This document shows positions 54,001-60,942 of a DNA stretch of 60,942 nucleotides, in pieces. The stretch spans positions 1 to 60,942 of the forward strand of contig CAIUZK010000137.1 in the NCBI GenBank assembly GCA_903903635.1, in the 5' to 3' direction. Positions within the stretch are counted from its first letter, which is position 1, and each line of letters opens with the position of its first letter. The notes under the pieces were generated by a model. It searched no databases. It saw only the letters and a list, made by a program, of their open reading frames with translations, and was not told the origin of the DNA. The DNA is from an uncultured Bacteroidota bacterium (lineage in GTDB: Bacteria > Bacteroidota > Bacteroidia > Chitinophagales > Chitinophagaceae). Made by a program: the position numbers and the translations under genes.

Positions 54001-54210
54001 TCCAGAGGTTATTTCATGCCTTCCCGGCATAGGAGGTGTTGACGTAGGTGTGCTAATAGGGCAACATGTTCCAATAAAGAAATTCCAGTTGGTTGTAGTG
54101 CCATCCTCAAAATCTATATTGACTGGGCATGGGCTTGTTCCCTGAGCATCTGTGCGAAACGATAATCCGGCAAATAGGATGCACAATAAAATTAATTTCC
54201 TTGGGTCCAT
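51073..54210 (-). CDS. large secreted SprB/Ig-like-repeat protein with T9SS type B (CHU_C) sorting domain
   Basis: A 1045-aa protein with a signal peptide (about 1-22, ending RTDAQG). The N-terminal ~230 residues form a non-repeated domain with paired Cys (CPVNIDFEDGTTTNWNFF; ASGDCALGGHFGYGYLDMSC). Ig/PKD-like and SprB-type repeats follow (YIWSPATGLSCTTC, CFGYNNGSATETVAGGFPPFTYSW, VCLGYPLDLYATTSDPG). The C-terminal tail (IPNVFSPNGDGMNDYFFPRQ...FNRWGQQIFTTSN...GMGWDGKFNNEPQPEGVYIYVIEA) is a type B T9SS signal. Unlike the giant adhesin, no PorP/SprF gene is adjacent, so it must use one elsewhere. It is probably a surface or extracellular protein. Confidence 0.9.
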   Translation of the reverse strand: MDPRKLILLCILFAGLSFRTDAQGTSPCPVNIDFEDGTTTNWNFFIGTCCPISTPTSTPPMPGRHEITSGSAVDPYGGFPIVSPGGGFFSMHLGNDTTGAQAEKARYYVDVPSGVLNYCLVYRYAVVLEDPGHSPADQPRFEVNATDSATGAIIPCASYNYVATSGLPGFLASSVPSRSSGLTDIVYKDWSTASINLSGLGGTTVAIDFASGDCALGGHFGYGYLDMSCGLFQIAGMTCDDTATTITLTAPDGFEGYHWYDSSTFTILYGSTQTITIPIPPGATTFAVVLTPYTGYGCPDTLYSSIRPSHLVLNPTHDTAICGSASVTLTSGATDIAPPLTYIWSPATGLSCTTCANPVATLVGTTTYTVTVTDAAGCSKTATIRVSVDPVSGSVTSVNDTCFGYNNGSATETVAGGFPPFTYSWTTVPVQTLATATGLYAGTYSVTVTDNIGCAFTNVATILDGPVTVITVTGSTGPTTCGGSDGTITLNGLIPGSSFIVKYTFGGVMYTQTLIASGTGTVTLTGLAQGVYTNIGIITTHCPYNTVGPTTLSDPPCPIIYYIGSNTPVCLGYPLDLYATTSDPGVTYSWVGPTGFTSGFQNPVRPGMNYIDTGYYHLTIVIHNCFARDSTYVVVKPLPIPSMSSNTPVCSGDTLYLNSSSSNGANTYVWNGPGGFYSNNQNPVVPKSDVSGSGTYTVTMTLNGCVAIDSMNVVINQTPDSPGTLNLEYCQKDPTVALTATGINLTWYTQPVGGSGTVVPPIPPTLLEGTTTWYVSQTSPEGCESIRNPIHVQVDYLADPYIDLQDSVICMGNTFLFYAKNTGNDMTGIRWAFENGDSIHNVNPLRYSFAAAGTYTVSVTTYYKVCPVQSTSKTITVYNQPLIDLGPDTTICLGSTPIIFKDNYNPKNVTKWLWSTGETGSTLTITRPGTYYVRVSISGCVTTDTIHVGNDCYLDIPNVFSPNGDGMNDYFFPRQSLTKGLTGFKMDIFNRWGQQIFTTSNIDGMGWDGKFNNEPQPEGVYIYVIEATFRDGQKEQHQGNITLLR

Positions 54211-54858
54211 AACATAAAGCGTTTAAAAAAATTACTCATCTCATTTCCTGACTACACATTCTGATTCTTAAATGTATAATTATTTTTTGTTTTTTTAACA
54301 AAATACACGAAGTATTTTTTCAATAATACTAAAATATACTGTCTGTTTCATGTATTTTCGGGTCACATTTAAAAAATATTAAAAATGTTTTCGGTGTTTT
54401 ATTTAAATGATACACATGCGACACTTTTGTTAAGAAAATCAGAATGCTTGTACATAGACGGCCTTTTTTCCGATTAGGTTGGTTTTTTTTGCAATTACAA
54501 TATTCAGGGTGTTTAAGCAATGTTTACACCTAAATGAGATCGTGAGTTTCCCACCAATACATGTGCTTTAATTCAATTATAACAATAAGCGCTCCGATAA
54601 GTCTAACTTCATGGCATCAATTTTGCTGCCTAAGGTGCGCTGACAAAATAGGTACTGCCATATTATGAAGTAATTTTTCTTTTATTAACTGCCATAGCTT
54701 TAGCGAAGGCATGTTTTACAAGGTGTAGAATCTGCAATATTGAATTGTTTAAAGATTTTTACATCATAAAAATGAAATTGAAAAAGTAAGATGGTAGGAG
54801 CTATTTTATAATCGATCCTAAACTTGTTTTATGTACAATTGTCTAAAGAACTGAATTT
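54211..54858. other. about 0.65 kb divergent intergenic region
   Basis: AT-rich spacer between the T9SS protein (-) and the BamA/TamA-like gene (+). A 63-aa minus-strand ORF at 54329-54520 has no coding character. A sigma-54-like element lies at 54612-54627. The rest shows no dyad or gene that can be supported. Confidence 0.5.
54612..54627 (+). promoter_or_regulatory. possible sigma-54 (RpoN) promoter
   Basis: TGGCAT-CAATT-TTGCT fits the -24/-12 pattern with correct spacing; GG and GC are both present, and the C-to-T change at position 6 is common. The start of transcription would be near 54638, about 220 nt before the only gene in this direction. The fit is good but one match of this quality may occur by chance in 60 kb. 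Confidence 0.4.
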
Positions 54859-56715
54859 TTGCTGGCTAAAGCTTATATATCGCAGTTAATTATAGTAGCT
54901 ATCTTTTGGCCTCTTGGGGTCTTTGCCCAGCATTTGAGTCAGGAGGATAGTATCGCGTTTAGCAAGCTTCATTTCACCCGCAACCAGTTTGTAAATAATA
55001 TTTTTCAGCAGGCAGTAAATTCGGTAAAACGGACCCCGGAAAGCAGTCAGGATAACAGCTATATGAATGGGAAAAGTGAGGATCCATACCTGCGGTATCA
55101 GGGTAAGATCATCCGCAATATTTATATTGAAACCATCAATTTCGACAGGTCCTTCCGCGATACCAGTCTGCGCGATCTGAGCTGGGCTGCCAGGGCCGGA
55201 AACCGACTGCACAAAAGCTCCCGTAAATTCGTCATACGCGATAATCTATTTATCCGTGAGCACACTCCGCTCAATGCATACATGGTGGCCGATAATGAGC
55301 GGTTTATCAGGTCGCTGGGCTATATAAATGATGCGCGTATCATCATCGATACACTGAGAAATAACCCCGACTCAGTTGACATTACCGTATTCACCAAAGA
55401 CCTCTTCAGCATTGGTGGTGGTGGTGCCTCCGAAGGATCTAACCATATCAACCTTGATCTCTACGATGCCAATTTTGCAGGTATGGGACAGCGACTGGAG
55501 CTTACAGGGCTTTATGATTATAACCGGAATCCTAATTTTGCTTACGGAGGTTTATACCGGAAGAATAATTTGCTGCATTCTTTTGTAGATGCCACAGTTG
55601 GCTATAGTGTTATGAACAGAAGCGCCTACACGCATCAGGAGGAATCAACAGAATATCTGTCGTTGAGCAGGCTGTTGATATCGCCTTACTCCCGGTATGC
55701 GGGTGGCTTCACCATCAGCCACAACGAAAACTATAACATTTACAATGTCCCTCCTCCCGCTGTATTCAGGTATAGGTACGATCTTTATGATGTCTGGGCA
55801 GGATACAATATCGGTATCAAATTGCTTACTGCTACCAACAACACCATCCGCGACAGGCGGTTCCTTGCCCTGCGTTATTACAAGCGCGATTTTTCGCAGG
55901 TACCCGTGCAGGTTGGCGATCACTTCGACCCCGTTTTCAATAATTCCAGGGCTGTGCTTGGGCAGTTTACATTCTTCAGGCAGGACTATTTCAAGACTCA
56001 ATATATCTATGGTTTTGGTACCACCGAGGATCTGCCCTATGGCTACAACATTGCCCTGACCGGCGGCTGGCATCAGCAGTTAAATATGGAGCGGACATAT
56101 GCAGGGATCAGCGCATCCGAATATGTGGCCACCAGTCATGGAGATTTCATTCAGTTCTATTTGCGCAGCGGAGGATTTCTGTACAACCATAAAGTGCAGG
56201 ATGGCAGCTTTCTGCTCGGCGCCACAGCCTTCAGCCGCATATTCTTTCTTAACAGTACCAAGATAAGGCAATACATAAATATTAACTATACACACCTGTA
56301 CAACAGGGTTACCTACGCCCCGCTTCGCATAAATAATTACTATGGCATTCGTGGCTTTCTTTCCGACTCAGCATATGGCTCACGCAGGTTCTCTGTTCAA
56401 CTCGAAACAGAATTTTTCCTACGGTTCAGATTACTTGGTTTTCAGTTTGCTCCCTTCCCTTATGCCGACCTCACACTTATTACCCCTGAGAACAAACCTT
56501 TCGATCAGTCGGCCTTATACAGTAGTATGGGTGGAGGTATCAGAGGGCGTAATGAAAATCTTGTTTTTGAGACAATTGAGCTCAGGGCCTATTTCTTCCC
56601 TATTGCCCCCAATAACATGAGGGGCTTCAAGTTGATACTCAATTCAAACATCCGGTACAGGTACTCCAGCAATTATATTACCGCTCCCGACCTTGTGCAA
56701 CTGAATACACAATAA
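54859..56715 (+). CDS. BamA/TamA-like outer-membrane protein with a non-ATG start
   Basis: A 618-aa protein: signal peptide (LLAKAYISQLIIVAIFWPLGVFAQ), a periplasmic part with one or two POTRA-like segments (GKIIRNIYIETINFDRSF; HTPLNAYMVADNERFIRSLGYINDARIIID) and a 16-strand-type barrel whose later part has the BamA-like YGIRGFLSDSAYGSRRFSVQLETEFFLRFRLLGFQFAPF. The signal peptide can only be made from TTG at 54859 (or CTG at 54862), because an in-frame stop lies at 54844-54846 and the first in-frame ATG is about 68 codons later. The role could be outer-membrane protein or lipid insertion. No Omp85-associated neighbour is present. Confidence 0.83.
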   Translation: MLAKAYISQLIIVAIFWPLGVFAQHLSQEDSIAFSKLHFTRNQFVNNIFQQAVNSVKRTPESSQDNSYMNGKSEDPYLRYQGKIIRNIYIETINFDRSFRDTSLRDLSWAARAGNRLHKSSRKFVIRDNLFIREHTPLNAYMVADNERFIRSLGYINDARIIIDTLRNNPDSVDITVFTKDLFSIGGGGASEGSNHINLDLYDANFAGMGQRLELTGLYDYNRNPNFAYGGLYRKNNLLHSFVDATVGYSVMNRSAYTHQEESTEYLSLSRLLISPYSRYAGGFTISHNENYNIYNVPPPAVFRYRYDLYDVWAGYNIGIKLLTATNNTIRDRRFLALRYYKRDFSQVPVQVGDHFDPVFNNSRAVLGQFTFFRQDYFKTQYIYGFGTTEDLPYGYNIALTGGWHQQLNMERTYAGISASEYVATSHGDFIQFYLRSGGFLYNHKVQDGSFLLGATAFSRIFFLNSTKIRQYININYTHLYNRVTYAPLRINNYYGIRGFLSDSAYGSRRFSVQLETEFFLRFRLLGFQFAPFPYADLTLITPENKPFDQSALYSSMGGGIRGRNENLVFETIELRAYFFPIAPNNMRGFKLILNSNIRYRYSSNYITAPDLVQLNTQ

Positions 56716-56753
56716 CCAATAAAGTGATCAGGAATAAAACAGGCAATTCTGAA

Positions 56754-58253
56754 TTACTTCAGGATCCATTGCCCGAGCGCATCCGCTATCTTACGGTCGT
56801 TACTCAACCGCGGCACTTTGTTCTGTCCACCCAGTCTGCCTATCGATTTCATGAATTCTATAAACGCGCCTTTCTTCATTGGCCGCACCTTAAGTGTTTG
56901 CAATATATGCCCGGCTATAAGGTCATTGTAATAAATGTTCTTTTCTTTGAGGTACTTATTTATTGTGTCGGCAAAGCCGTCAAGGTCAGCGGGAGGCGTT
57001 TCAAATTCTATAAACCATTCGTGGTAAGGAAGTTCATCCGTAACCTGTATGGCCGGTGCAATGGTAAACTCCGTAATGTGTGTATTGTATTCCCTCGATG
57101 CATTTAGCAAGGCATACTCTACCTCTTCGGCAATCACATGCTCGCCAAAGGCTGATATGAAATGTTTGGTGCGGCCCGTAACTACCAGCCTGTAAGGATC
57201 AGTACTTAAAAAACGAACAGTATCGCCAATATTGTAGGCCCATAGCCCGGCATTGGTGCTTACTATCAGTGCATAGTTTACACCCACCTTTACCTCTCCA
57301 AGCGACAGGCGGGTAGGGTTGTCATTCCGTATTTCATCGGCAGGTACAAATTCAAAGAAAATACCCGCATTTGTATTCAGCAGCAGACCTTCCTGCCCAA
57401 CCCTGTCCTGGAATGCAAAAAATCCTTCAGATGCAGGAAACGTTTCGAGCATATCCACATCGCCGCCTATGCTATTTATCAGTTTCGATTTATACGGTTC
57501 AAAATTCACACCGCCATGCACAATTACCTGCAGCGACGGAAATAATTCCTTTATCTTCTTACCCTCATTGCGTTCGCTCAGCCAGTCAAAATACATTTGC
57601 ATCCAGGGGGGTATGCCACTTATCAGTGTCATGTTCTCATGCATCGTTTCCTGAACTATTTTTTCCAGCTTGGCTTCCCAGTCATCAATACAGTTGGTTT
57701 CGTACGAGGGCAACTGATTGCCGCGCAGATATCTTGGCACATAATGGTTTACAATGCCGCTTAGCCTGCCTGTCGGTATGCCGCCCACACGCTCCATTTC
57801 GGGTGAGCCCGAAAGGAATATCATTTTACCATCGGCAAAAGAAGTATTGCCGGTCTGGGCCATATAGCAAAGCAGTGTATCCCGTGCACTGTTGATCTGG
57901 TAAGGAATGGAATCCTTGGTTATAGGAATATATTTTGCGCCACTCGTAGTACCCGAAGTTTTGGCAAAATATATCGGCTTGCCTTTCCATAATACATTTT
58001 GTTCGCCGTTTTTTATCTTATCAATATAAGGTATGAAGGATTCGTAATCTCTTATGGGTACTGCTTTCTTAAAGTCTTCGTAGGTCTTTACCTGCTGCAA
58101 ATCATGTTGTTTCCCAAAGCCCGTTCGGTCGCCGGACTTTACTAACTGAAGCAATACTGATTGCTGATCAGCAACAGCGCTGGCCATTCCTTTCTTTATG
58201 CGCGAATAAATTATGGATGCATAAGGCTTGGCCAAAAATGACTTTATCTTCAT
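56754..58253 (-). CDS. GH3-family acyl-acid-amido-synthetase-like protein
   Basis: A 499-aa ANL-type adenylating enzyme. The ATP-binding motif reads YFAKTSGTTSGAKYIPIT (about residues 94-111), with LETFPASEGFFAFQDR and LWAYNIGDTVRFLSTDPYRLVVTGRTKHFISAFGEHVIAEEVE later. Plant GH3 proteins join auxin or jasmonate to amino acids; bacterial homologues adenylate an unknown acid. The function here is not known. The gene converges on the BamA-like gene with 38 bp between the stop codons. Confidence 0.92.
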   Translation of the reverse strand: MKIKSFLAKPYASIIYSRIKKGMASAVADQQSVLLQLVKSGDRTGFGKQHDLQQVKTYEDFKKAVPIRDYESFIPYIDKIKNGEQNVLWKGKPIYFAKTSGTTSGAKYIPITKDSIPYQINSARDTLLCYMAQTGNTSFADGKMIFLSGSPEMERVGGIPTGRLSGIVNHYVPRYLRGNQLPSYETNCIDDWEAKLEKIVQETMHENMTLISGIPPWMQMYFDWLSERNEGKKIKELFPSLQVIVHGGVNFEPYKSKLINSIGGDVDMLETFPASEGFFAFQDRVGQEGLLLNTNAGIFFEFVPADEIRNDNPTRLSLGEVKVGVNYALIVSTNAGLWAYNIGDTVRFLSTDPYRLVVTGRTKHFISAFGEHVIAEEVEYALLNASREYNTHITEFTIAPAIQVTDELPYHEWFIEFETPPADLDGFADTINKYLKEKNIYYNDLIAGHILQTLKVRPMKKGAFIEFMKSIGRLGGQNKVPRLSNDRKIADALGQWILK

Positions 58254-58622
58254 TAGTTTTTATTGTTGGGATTCCAAAGTTAATATTAATTACAAGGTTT
58301 TATTATTCCGGTAATATTTCGTCATATAGCAGACAATAAAAATCGCTGCATAGCACGCTCTGTAATTGTTCTAAGTATCCATCAGCCTGTTTTTAGTAAT
58401 CAATACATTTGTTGTATCTTTATTTCCGGTAGTAGGCTAAAGGTATCTGTACCGCATGTTTTAGGGTCCAATGCTACCAGTCTGCTATATATAATGGTGT
58501 ATTTTTTCGATAGGATTTTTGTATCAGAATATTGCCAAAGGGATTTTTTCAAAAATAATAACAAATTTTATTGTTTAAAATAAAAAAGTCTTTTATCTTT
58601 GCGAAAATATTTTAGGTATATC
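58254..58622. other. divergent intergenic region containing the rplU promoter
   Basis: 369 bp between the GH3-family gene (-) and rplU (+). Its right end contains a good promoter (58571-58601). The remainder has no gene or clear structure; the AT-rich stretch 58551-58590 just upstream of the promoter could act as an UP-type element, which is inference. Confidence 0.5.
58571..58601 (+). promoter_or_regulatory. Bacteroidota promoter of rplU
   Basis: A TTG (58571-58573), 20 bp of spacer and TATCTTTG (58594-58601) form the classical -33/-7 arrangement. The start of transcription would be only about 15 nt before the rplU ATG, giving a very short leader. Confidence 0.8.
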
Positions 58623-58922
58623 ATGTTTGCAATAGTAACAATAGCAGGACAACAATTCAAGGTTAAACAGAATGACGAATTGTTTGTGCATCGCCTCGAA
58701 GGCAATGCCGGTGACAAGGTTGAATTTTCAGATATTCTTATGGTAAGCAGTGACGGCAACATAAAAGTTGGTAATAATGCTAAGAAGGTACAGGCTGAAA
58801 TACTTGATCATCTGAAGGGTGACAAGGTCATCATTTTCAAGAAGAACCGCCGTAAGGGGTATCAGAAAAAAAATGGCCATCGCCAGTGCCTTACCCGCAT
58901 AAAAATAAATGAAATAGCTTAA
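58623..58922 (+). CDS. rplU: 50S ribosomal protein L21
   Basis: A 99-aa protein with the L21 opening FAIVTIAGQQFKVKQNDELFVHRL and the C-terminal KKNRRKGYQKKNGHRQCLTRIKINEI (the K-R-R-x-G-Y-x-x-x-x-G-H signature). It is a component of the large ribosomal subunit. The ATG at 58623 is preferred to an in-frame ATA/other codon at 58599, which lies in the promoter. L27 follows after 33 bp. Confidence 0.97.
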   Translation: MFAIVTIAGQQFKVKQNDELFVHRLEGNAGDKVEFSDILMVSSDGNIKVGNNAKKVQAEILDHLKGDKVIIFKKNRRKGYQKKNGHRQCLTRIKINEIA

Positions 58923-58955
58923 CTTTAATTTGTAAATAGAATTTAACAGTAAATA

Positions 58956-59228
58956 ATGGCACATAAAAAAGGAGAAGGCAGTGTAAGGAACGGCCGGGAC
59001 TCACATAGTAAAAGATTGGGTGTTAAGATTTTCGGAGGGCAGCCTGCAGTATCAGGCAATATTATCGTTCGCCAGCGTGGTACTACTTTTCACCCGGGCA
59101 ATAATGTAGGCCTTGGTAAAGATTTTACCATCTATGCACTTACCGACGGTTTAGTTGAATTTCGCAAAACTCGTACCAAGACATTAATATCAGTTAAAGA
59201 GTTTAATACCGCAGTCGCCGAGGCCTAA
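58956..59228 (+). CDS. rpmA: 50S ribosomal protein L27
   Basis: A 90-aa protein of the large subunit, near the peptidyl-transferase centre. It begins [28 protein letters not shown], with no extra cleavable N-terminal extension of the kind seen in Firmicutes. The usual [23 protein letters not shown] is intact. The position after rplU is the usual bacterial order. Confidence 0.97.
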   Translation: MAHKKGEGSVRNGRDSHSKRLGVKIFGGQPAVSGNIIVRQRGTTFHPGNNVGLGKDFTIYALTDGLVEFRKTRTKTLISVKEFNTAVAEA

Positions 59229-59282
59229 CCCCCAACGCGATTTTGCCATAAAGATTTTTGTTTAACCCTTAAATTCACAGTT

Positions 59283-59543
59283 ATGGCAACAGCAAAGAAG
59301 GCAGCTCCTGCGAAAAAAGCAGCACCTGCACCAAAGAAAGCAGCTCCTAAAAAAGCTGCACCAGCAAAAAAAGCAGCGCCAGCTAAAAAAGCGGCTCCTG
59401 CTAAAAAAGCAGCTGCTCCAAAAAAGGCAGCTCCGAAAAAAGCAGCAGCTCCAAAAGCAGCAGCTCCTAAGAAAGCAGCAGCTCCAAAAGCAGCAGCAAA
59501 AAAGAATGCTGGCCCGAAAAAGGCAGCCGCTAAAAAGAAGTAA
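59283..59543 (+). CDS. histone H1-like Ala/Lys/Pro-repeat protein
   Basis: An 86-aa protein made almost entirely of Ala, Lys and Pro, in repeats such as KKAAP, KKAAA and KAAAP. It starts MATAKKAAPAKKAAPA and ends KKAAAKKK. Such tails bind DNA and compact the nucleoid, as in H1-like Hc1/AlgP-type proteins. The repeat makes its length prone to change by recombination. It lies 54 bp behind rpmA and is ended by its own terminator, so it may be cotranscribed with the ribosomal genes. Confidence 0.85.
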   Translation: MATAKKAAPAKKAAPAPKKAAPKKAAPAKKAAPAKKAAPAKKAAAPKKAAPKKAAAPKAAAPKKAAAPKAAAKKNAGPKKAAAKKK

Positions 59544-59561
59544 AAACTATTTAGCGTTCTT

Positions 59562-59596
59562 AAAAAAGAGACTGTTTCACACAGTCTCTTTTTTTT
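59562..59596 (+). terminator. rho-independent terminator after the H1-like gene
   Basis: AAAAAAGAGACTGT pairs with ACAGTCTCTTTTTT around TTCAC. The right arm merges into a run of eight T. It ends the rplU-rpmA-H1-like transcript. Confidence 0.93.
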
Positions 59597-59624
59597 ATAC
59601 CCCGATTCATCTGCCCGTAACAGG

Positions 59625-59660
59625 AAAAAAACAACCCCCGGTATTATGCATACCGGAGGT
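59625..59660 (-). terminator. rho-independent terminator of the receiver-domain gene
   Basis: Read on the minus strand, ACCTCCGGTAT and ATACCGGGGGT form a stem with one mismatch around GCATA, followed by TTGTTTTTTT. It lies about 35 bp beyond the stop codon of the membrane-anchored receiver protein. Confidence 0.85.
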
Positions 59661-59695
59661 CATATCAATATGTTTATTACAAACCCGGAGTGCAA

Positions 59696-60202
59696 CTAAT
59701 CGCGCATGTGCTTAACCAGGTATATAGATAGTATTACGATTGCTGCCAGGGCTGTGCTTAGCGCGTAGATCACCTTCTTGTAAGTGTTATTGGCTGTTTT
59801 TATTCCTTCCAGTTCATCAATGTTGTTGATGATGTTTTCCATGCGCGAGAAGGCGGTTTCGCCCTTCACCACATAGTCATAAGCGCCGTTCTTCATGCTG
59901 TCCACAGCCACATCCAGCTTGTCCTGGCCCGATAGCATGATCACCTGTGTGGCAGGACTTATTTCCAATACCTTCTTCAGCACTTCAAGGCCGTTCTGGG
60001 CATTGGGCAGGTGCGAATTCAGATGAAAGTCCAGCACCATCATAACCGGGTTAAGACTAAGATCTTTTATAGCATCCTCGCCGCTTTCATAAGTTTTAAA
60101 CTTGAACTGAAACCGCTCTGAAAGGTAATCTTTCAACATTTCGTTCTGGATAGGCTCATCGTCTACCAGGAATATATATTGTGTACTCTGATCTGCTGCC
60201 AT
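59696..60202 (-). CDS. response-regulator receiver domain with C-terminal membrane anchor
   Basis: A 168-aa protein. The receiver domain (about 8-130) has the acidic pair DD in FLVDDEP, the phospho-acceptor Asp58 in VMMVLDFHLN, the Ser/Thr switch position (MLSG, Ser91) and Lys113 in YDYVVKGE. A linker is followed by one membrane helix at about residues 144-163 and a short basic end (KHMRD). There is no DNA-binding or enzymatic output domain. A single-domain receiver tied to the inner membrane is unusual; it may serve as a phosphate sink or local protein docking switch. No histidine kinase lies next to it. Confidence 0.87.
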   Translation of the reverse strand: MAADQSTQYIFLVDDEPIQNEMLKDYLSERFQFKFKTYESGEDAIKDLSLNPVMMVLDFHLNSHLPNAQNGLEVLKKVLEISPATQVIMLSGQDKLDVAVDSMKNGAYDYVVKGETAFSRMENIINNIDELEGIKTANNTYKKVIYALSTALAAIVILSIYLVKHMRD

Positions 60203-60942
60203 ATAAGTATCAATTAATGTGAAAAGTAATAAAAATATTCAATAATCAAAAACCTAAGCTGAAAATCTATTTGCAAAATTACGCAATTACCTTTTGATAA
60301 GTGTAATATCCCCGGCACTCAACCAGCTATGTTTCAACTGTTTTTCGTCAGTCCCCAAAAATAAATCAGCCAGAAAAAAAATAATTGAAAATTATTTGGG
60401 TCCGGAGGTCATTACTACTATCCTGCCCATGTGGCCATAGCACGCTTGTACCCTATCTCGCTCTTGCGCAAACCCCGGCACAAGTCATTGCATAAGCAAG
60501 CAGCCACACGAAACACCCCACAAAACACCCCACACAACACGAGCTGCGTAACACGAGCCACATAACACAAGTTACGTAACACGAGTAAAAAACACGGGCC
60601 ACATAACAAGGGCCACGTAACACAGCTCCCCTACTGTTGTTAGGAGGGGACCGACTGAAGCTTTTTTTAGCTTCAGGCAGGGGTGGTCCACTCGCGCAAA
60701 TCAGGTAACTCATTCTACTTCACCCTAACTCCTCCTTTTTTCAAGGATGCCTGCAAAGGCACGAGTGCAGCTCAACCCGAAGGGGAGGTGGTTCTTTTTT
60801 TCGCATATCCCGTAGAATTTCGGAGAGCATTCTAACACGAGTAAAAAAACACGGGCCACATAACAAGGGCCACGTAACACAGCTCCCCTACTGTTGTTAG
60901 GAGGGGACCGACTGAAGCTTTTTTTAGCTTCAGGCAGGGGTG
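60203..60942. other. right-edge non-coding region with repeats
   Basis: About 740 bp without a supported gene. The minus-strand ORFs at 60418-60713 come from repeat DNA (many CAC/ACG words). It holds short repeats of the type GTAACACGAG (60538-60590), a degenerate segment (60715-60800) and two ~110-bp direct repeats. Confidence 0.65.
60577..60942. repeat. direct repeat of about 110 bp, two copies, at the right edge
   Basis: The segment from TAACACGAGTAAAA through CAGGCAGGGGTG occurs at 60577-60685 and again at 60833-60942. The copies differ by one A in the homopolymer near the left end. Each copy contains hairpins: TCCCCT/AGGGGA and GAAGCT/AGCTTC around a T-run. The 147 bp between the copies carry a related but diverged hairpin. 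The second copy ends at the window edge. Confidence 0.88.

Noticed and set aside
54329-54520. 63-aa minus-strand ORF
   Set aside because: AT-rich, Lys/Asn-rich translation with no promoter or relatives suggested; overlapping a leader region.
60418-60713. Two minus-strand ORFs (63 and 86 aa) rich in Cys and Val
   Set aside because: They arise from simple GTAACACGAG-type repeats and the hairpin element; the translation is low complexity.

Overview
The window reads as chromosomal DNA of a Bacteroidota bacterium, probably of the Chitinophagales/Sphingobacteriales type. The evidence is type IX secretion (T9SS) substrates with CHU_C-like (type B) and type A sorting tails, a PorP/SprF protein, several CarboxypepD_reg/TonB-dependent receptors, many signal peptides ending in A-x-A-Q, candidate -7 boxes of the TAnnTTTG type, and no obvious Shine-Dalgarno sequences. 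No rRNA, tRNA, CRISPR array, prophage or transposase was seen. Both ends of the window lie in direct repeats (two 110-bp units at 1-220; two ~110-bp copies at 60577-60942), so it may be one assembly contig that broke at repeats.

Layout. 0.3-8.5 kb: an NTF2-like secreted protein, a diheme cytochrome c, a fused hydroxyacyl-CoA dehydrogenase/enoyl-CoA hydratase, a CarboxypepD_reg protein, a dihydroorotase-like protein that has lost its metal ligands, a DUF4199 membrane protein and a GT2 glycosyltransferase. 8.6-11.3 kb: a TonB receptor with a Gly-rich tail, then about 0.9 kb of repeat-rich non-coding DNA. 12.2-23.1 kb: an apparent molybdenum/sulfite/metal region with a ModE-type regulator, a TonB receptor preceded by a near-perfect inverted repeat, a methyltransferase, an acetolactate-decarboxylase-like lipoprotein, a TauE/SafE exporter, an HMA protein with its own TonB receptor, and a SorA-like molybdoenzyme with two haem c lipoproteins. 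23.7-27.5 kb: a Na+/H+ antiporter, a PhnA-like protein, a WG-repeat lipoprotein and a small membrane protein.

27.8-34.3 kb is an aromatic catabolism block: homogentisate dioxygenase and 4-hydroxyphenylpyruvate dioxygenase (tyrosine route), an in-phase 8-bp tandem array, paaABCD (phenylacetyl-CoA epoxidase, no paaE here) and an MBL-rhodanese protein. 34.4-47.7 kb is mostly cell envelope: an outer-membrane barrel, a J-domain/KTSC protein, a 1758-aa Ig-like adhesin with its PorP/SprF partner, a VF530 protein, a tiny gene behind an excellent sigma-54 promoter match, a type A T9SS protein, another barrel, and two paralogous small secreted proteins that I do not recognise. 47.9-50.9 kb holds two sugar-nucleotide epimerase-like genes and a GT2. 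51.1-58.3 kb holds a second large T9SS protein, a BamA/TamA-like barrel with an obligatory non-ATG start and a GH3-family protein. 58.6-60.2 kb holds rplU-rpmA, a histone H1-like protein and a membrane-anchored receiver domain.

Most genes look like ordinary Bacteroidota genes. The most informative signals are the ModE/inverted-repeat/TonB-receptor arrangement beside a molybdoenzyme, the sigma-54 promoter with its 62-aa ORF, the paired small Cys/Lys-rich proteins, the degenerate dihydroorotase and the 8-bp array in front of paaA. All functions are inferred by reading the sequence; no database search was run.
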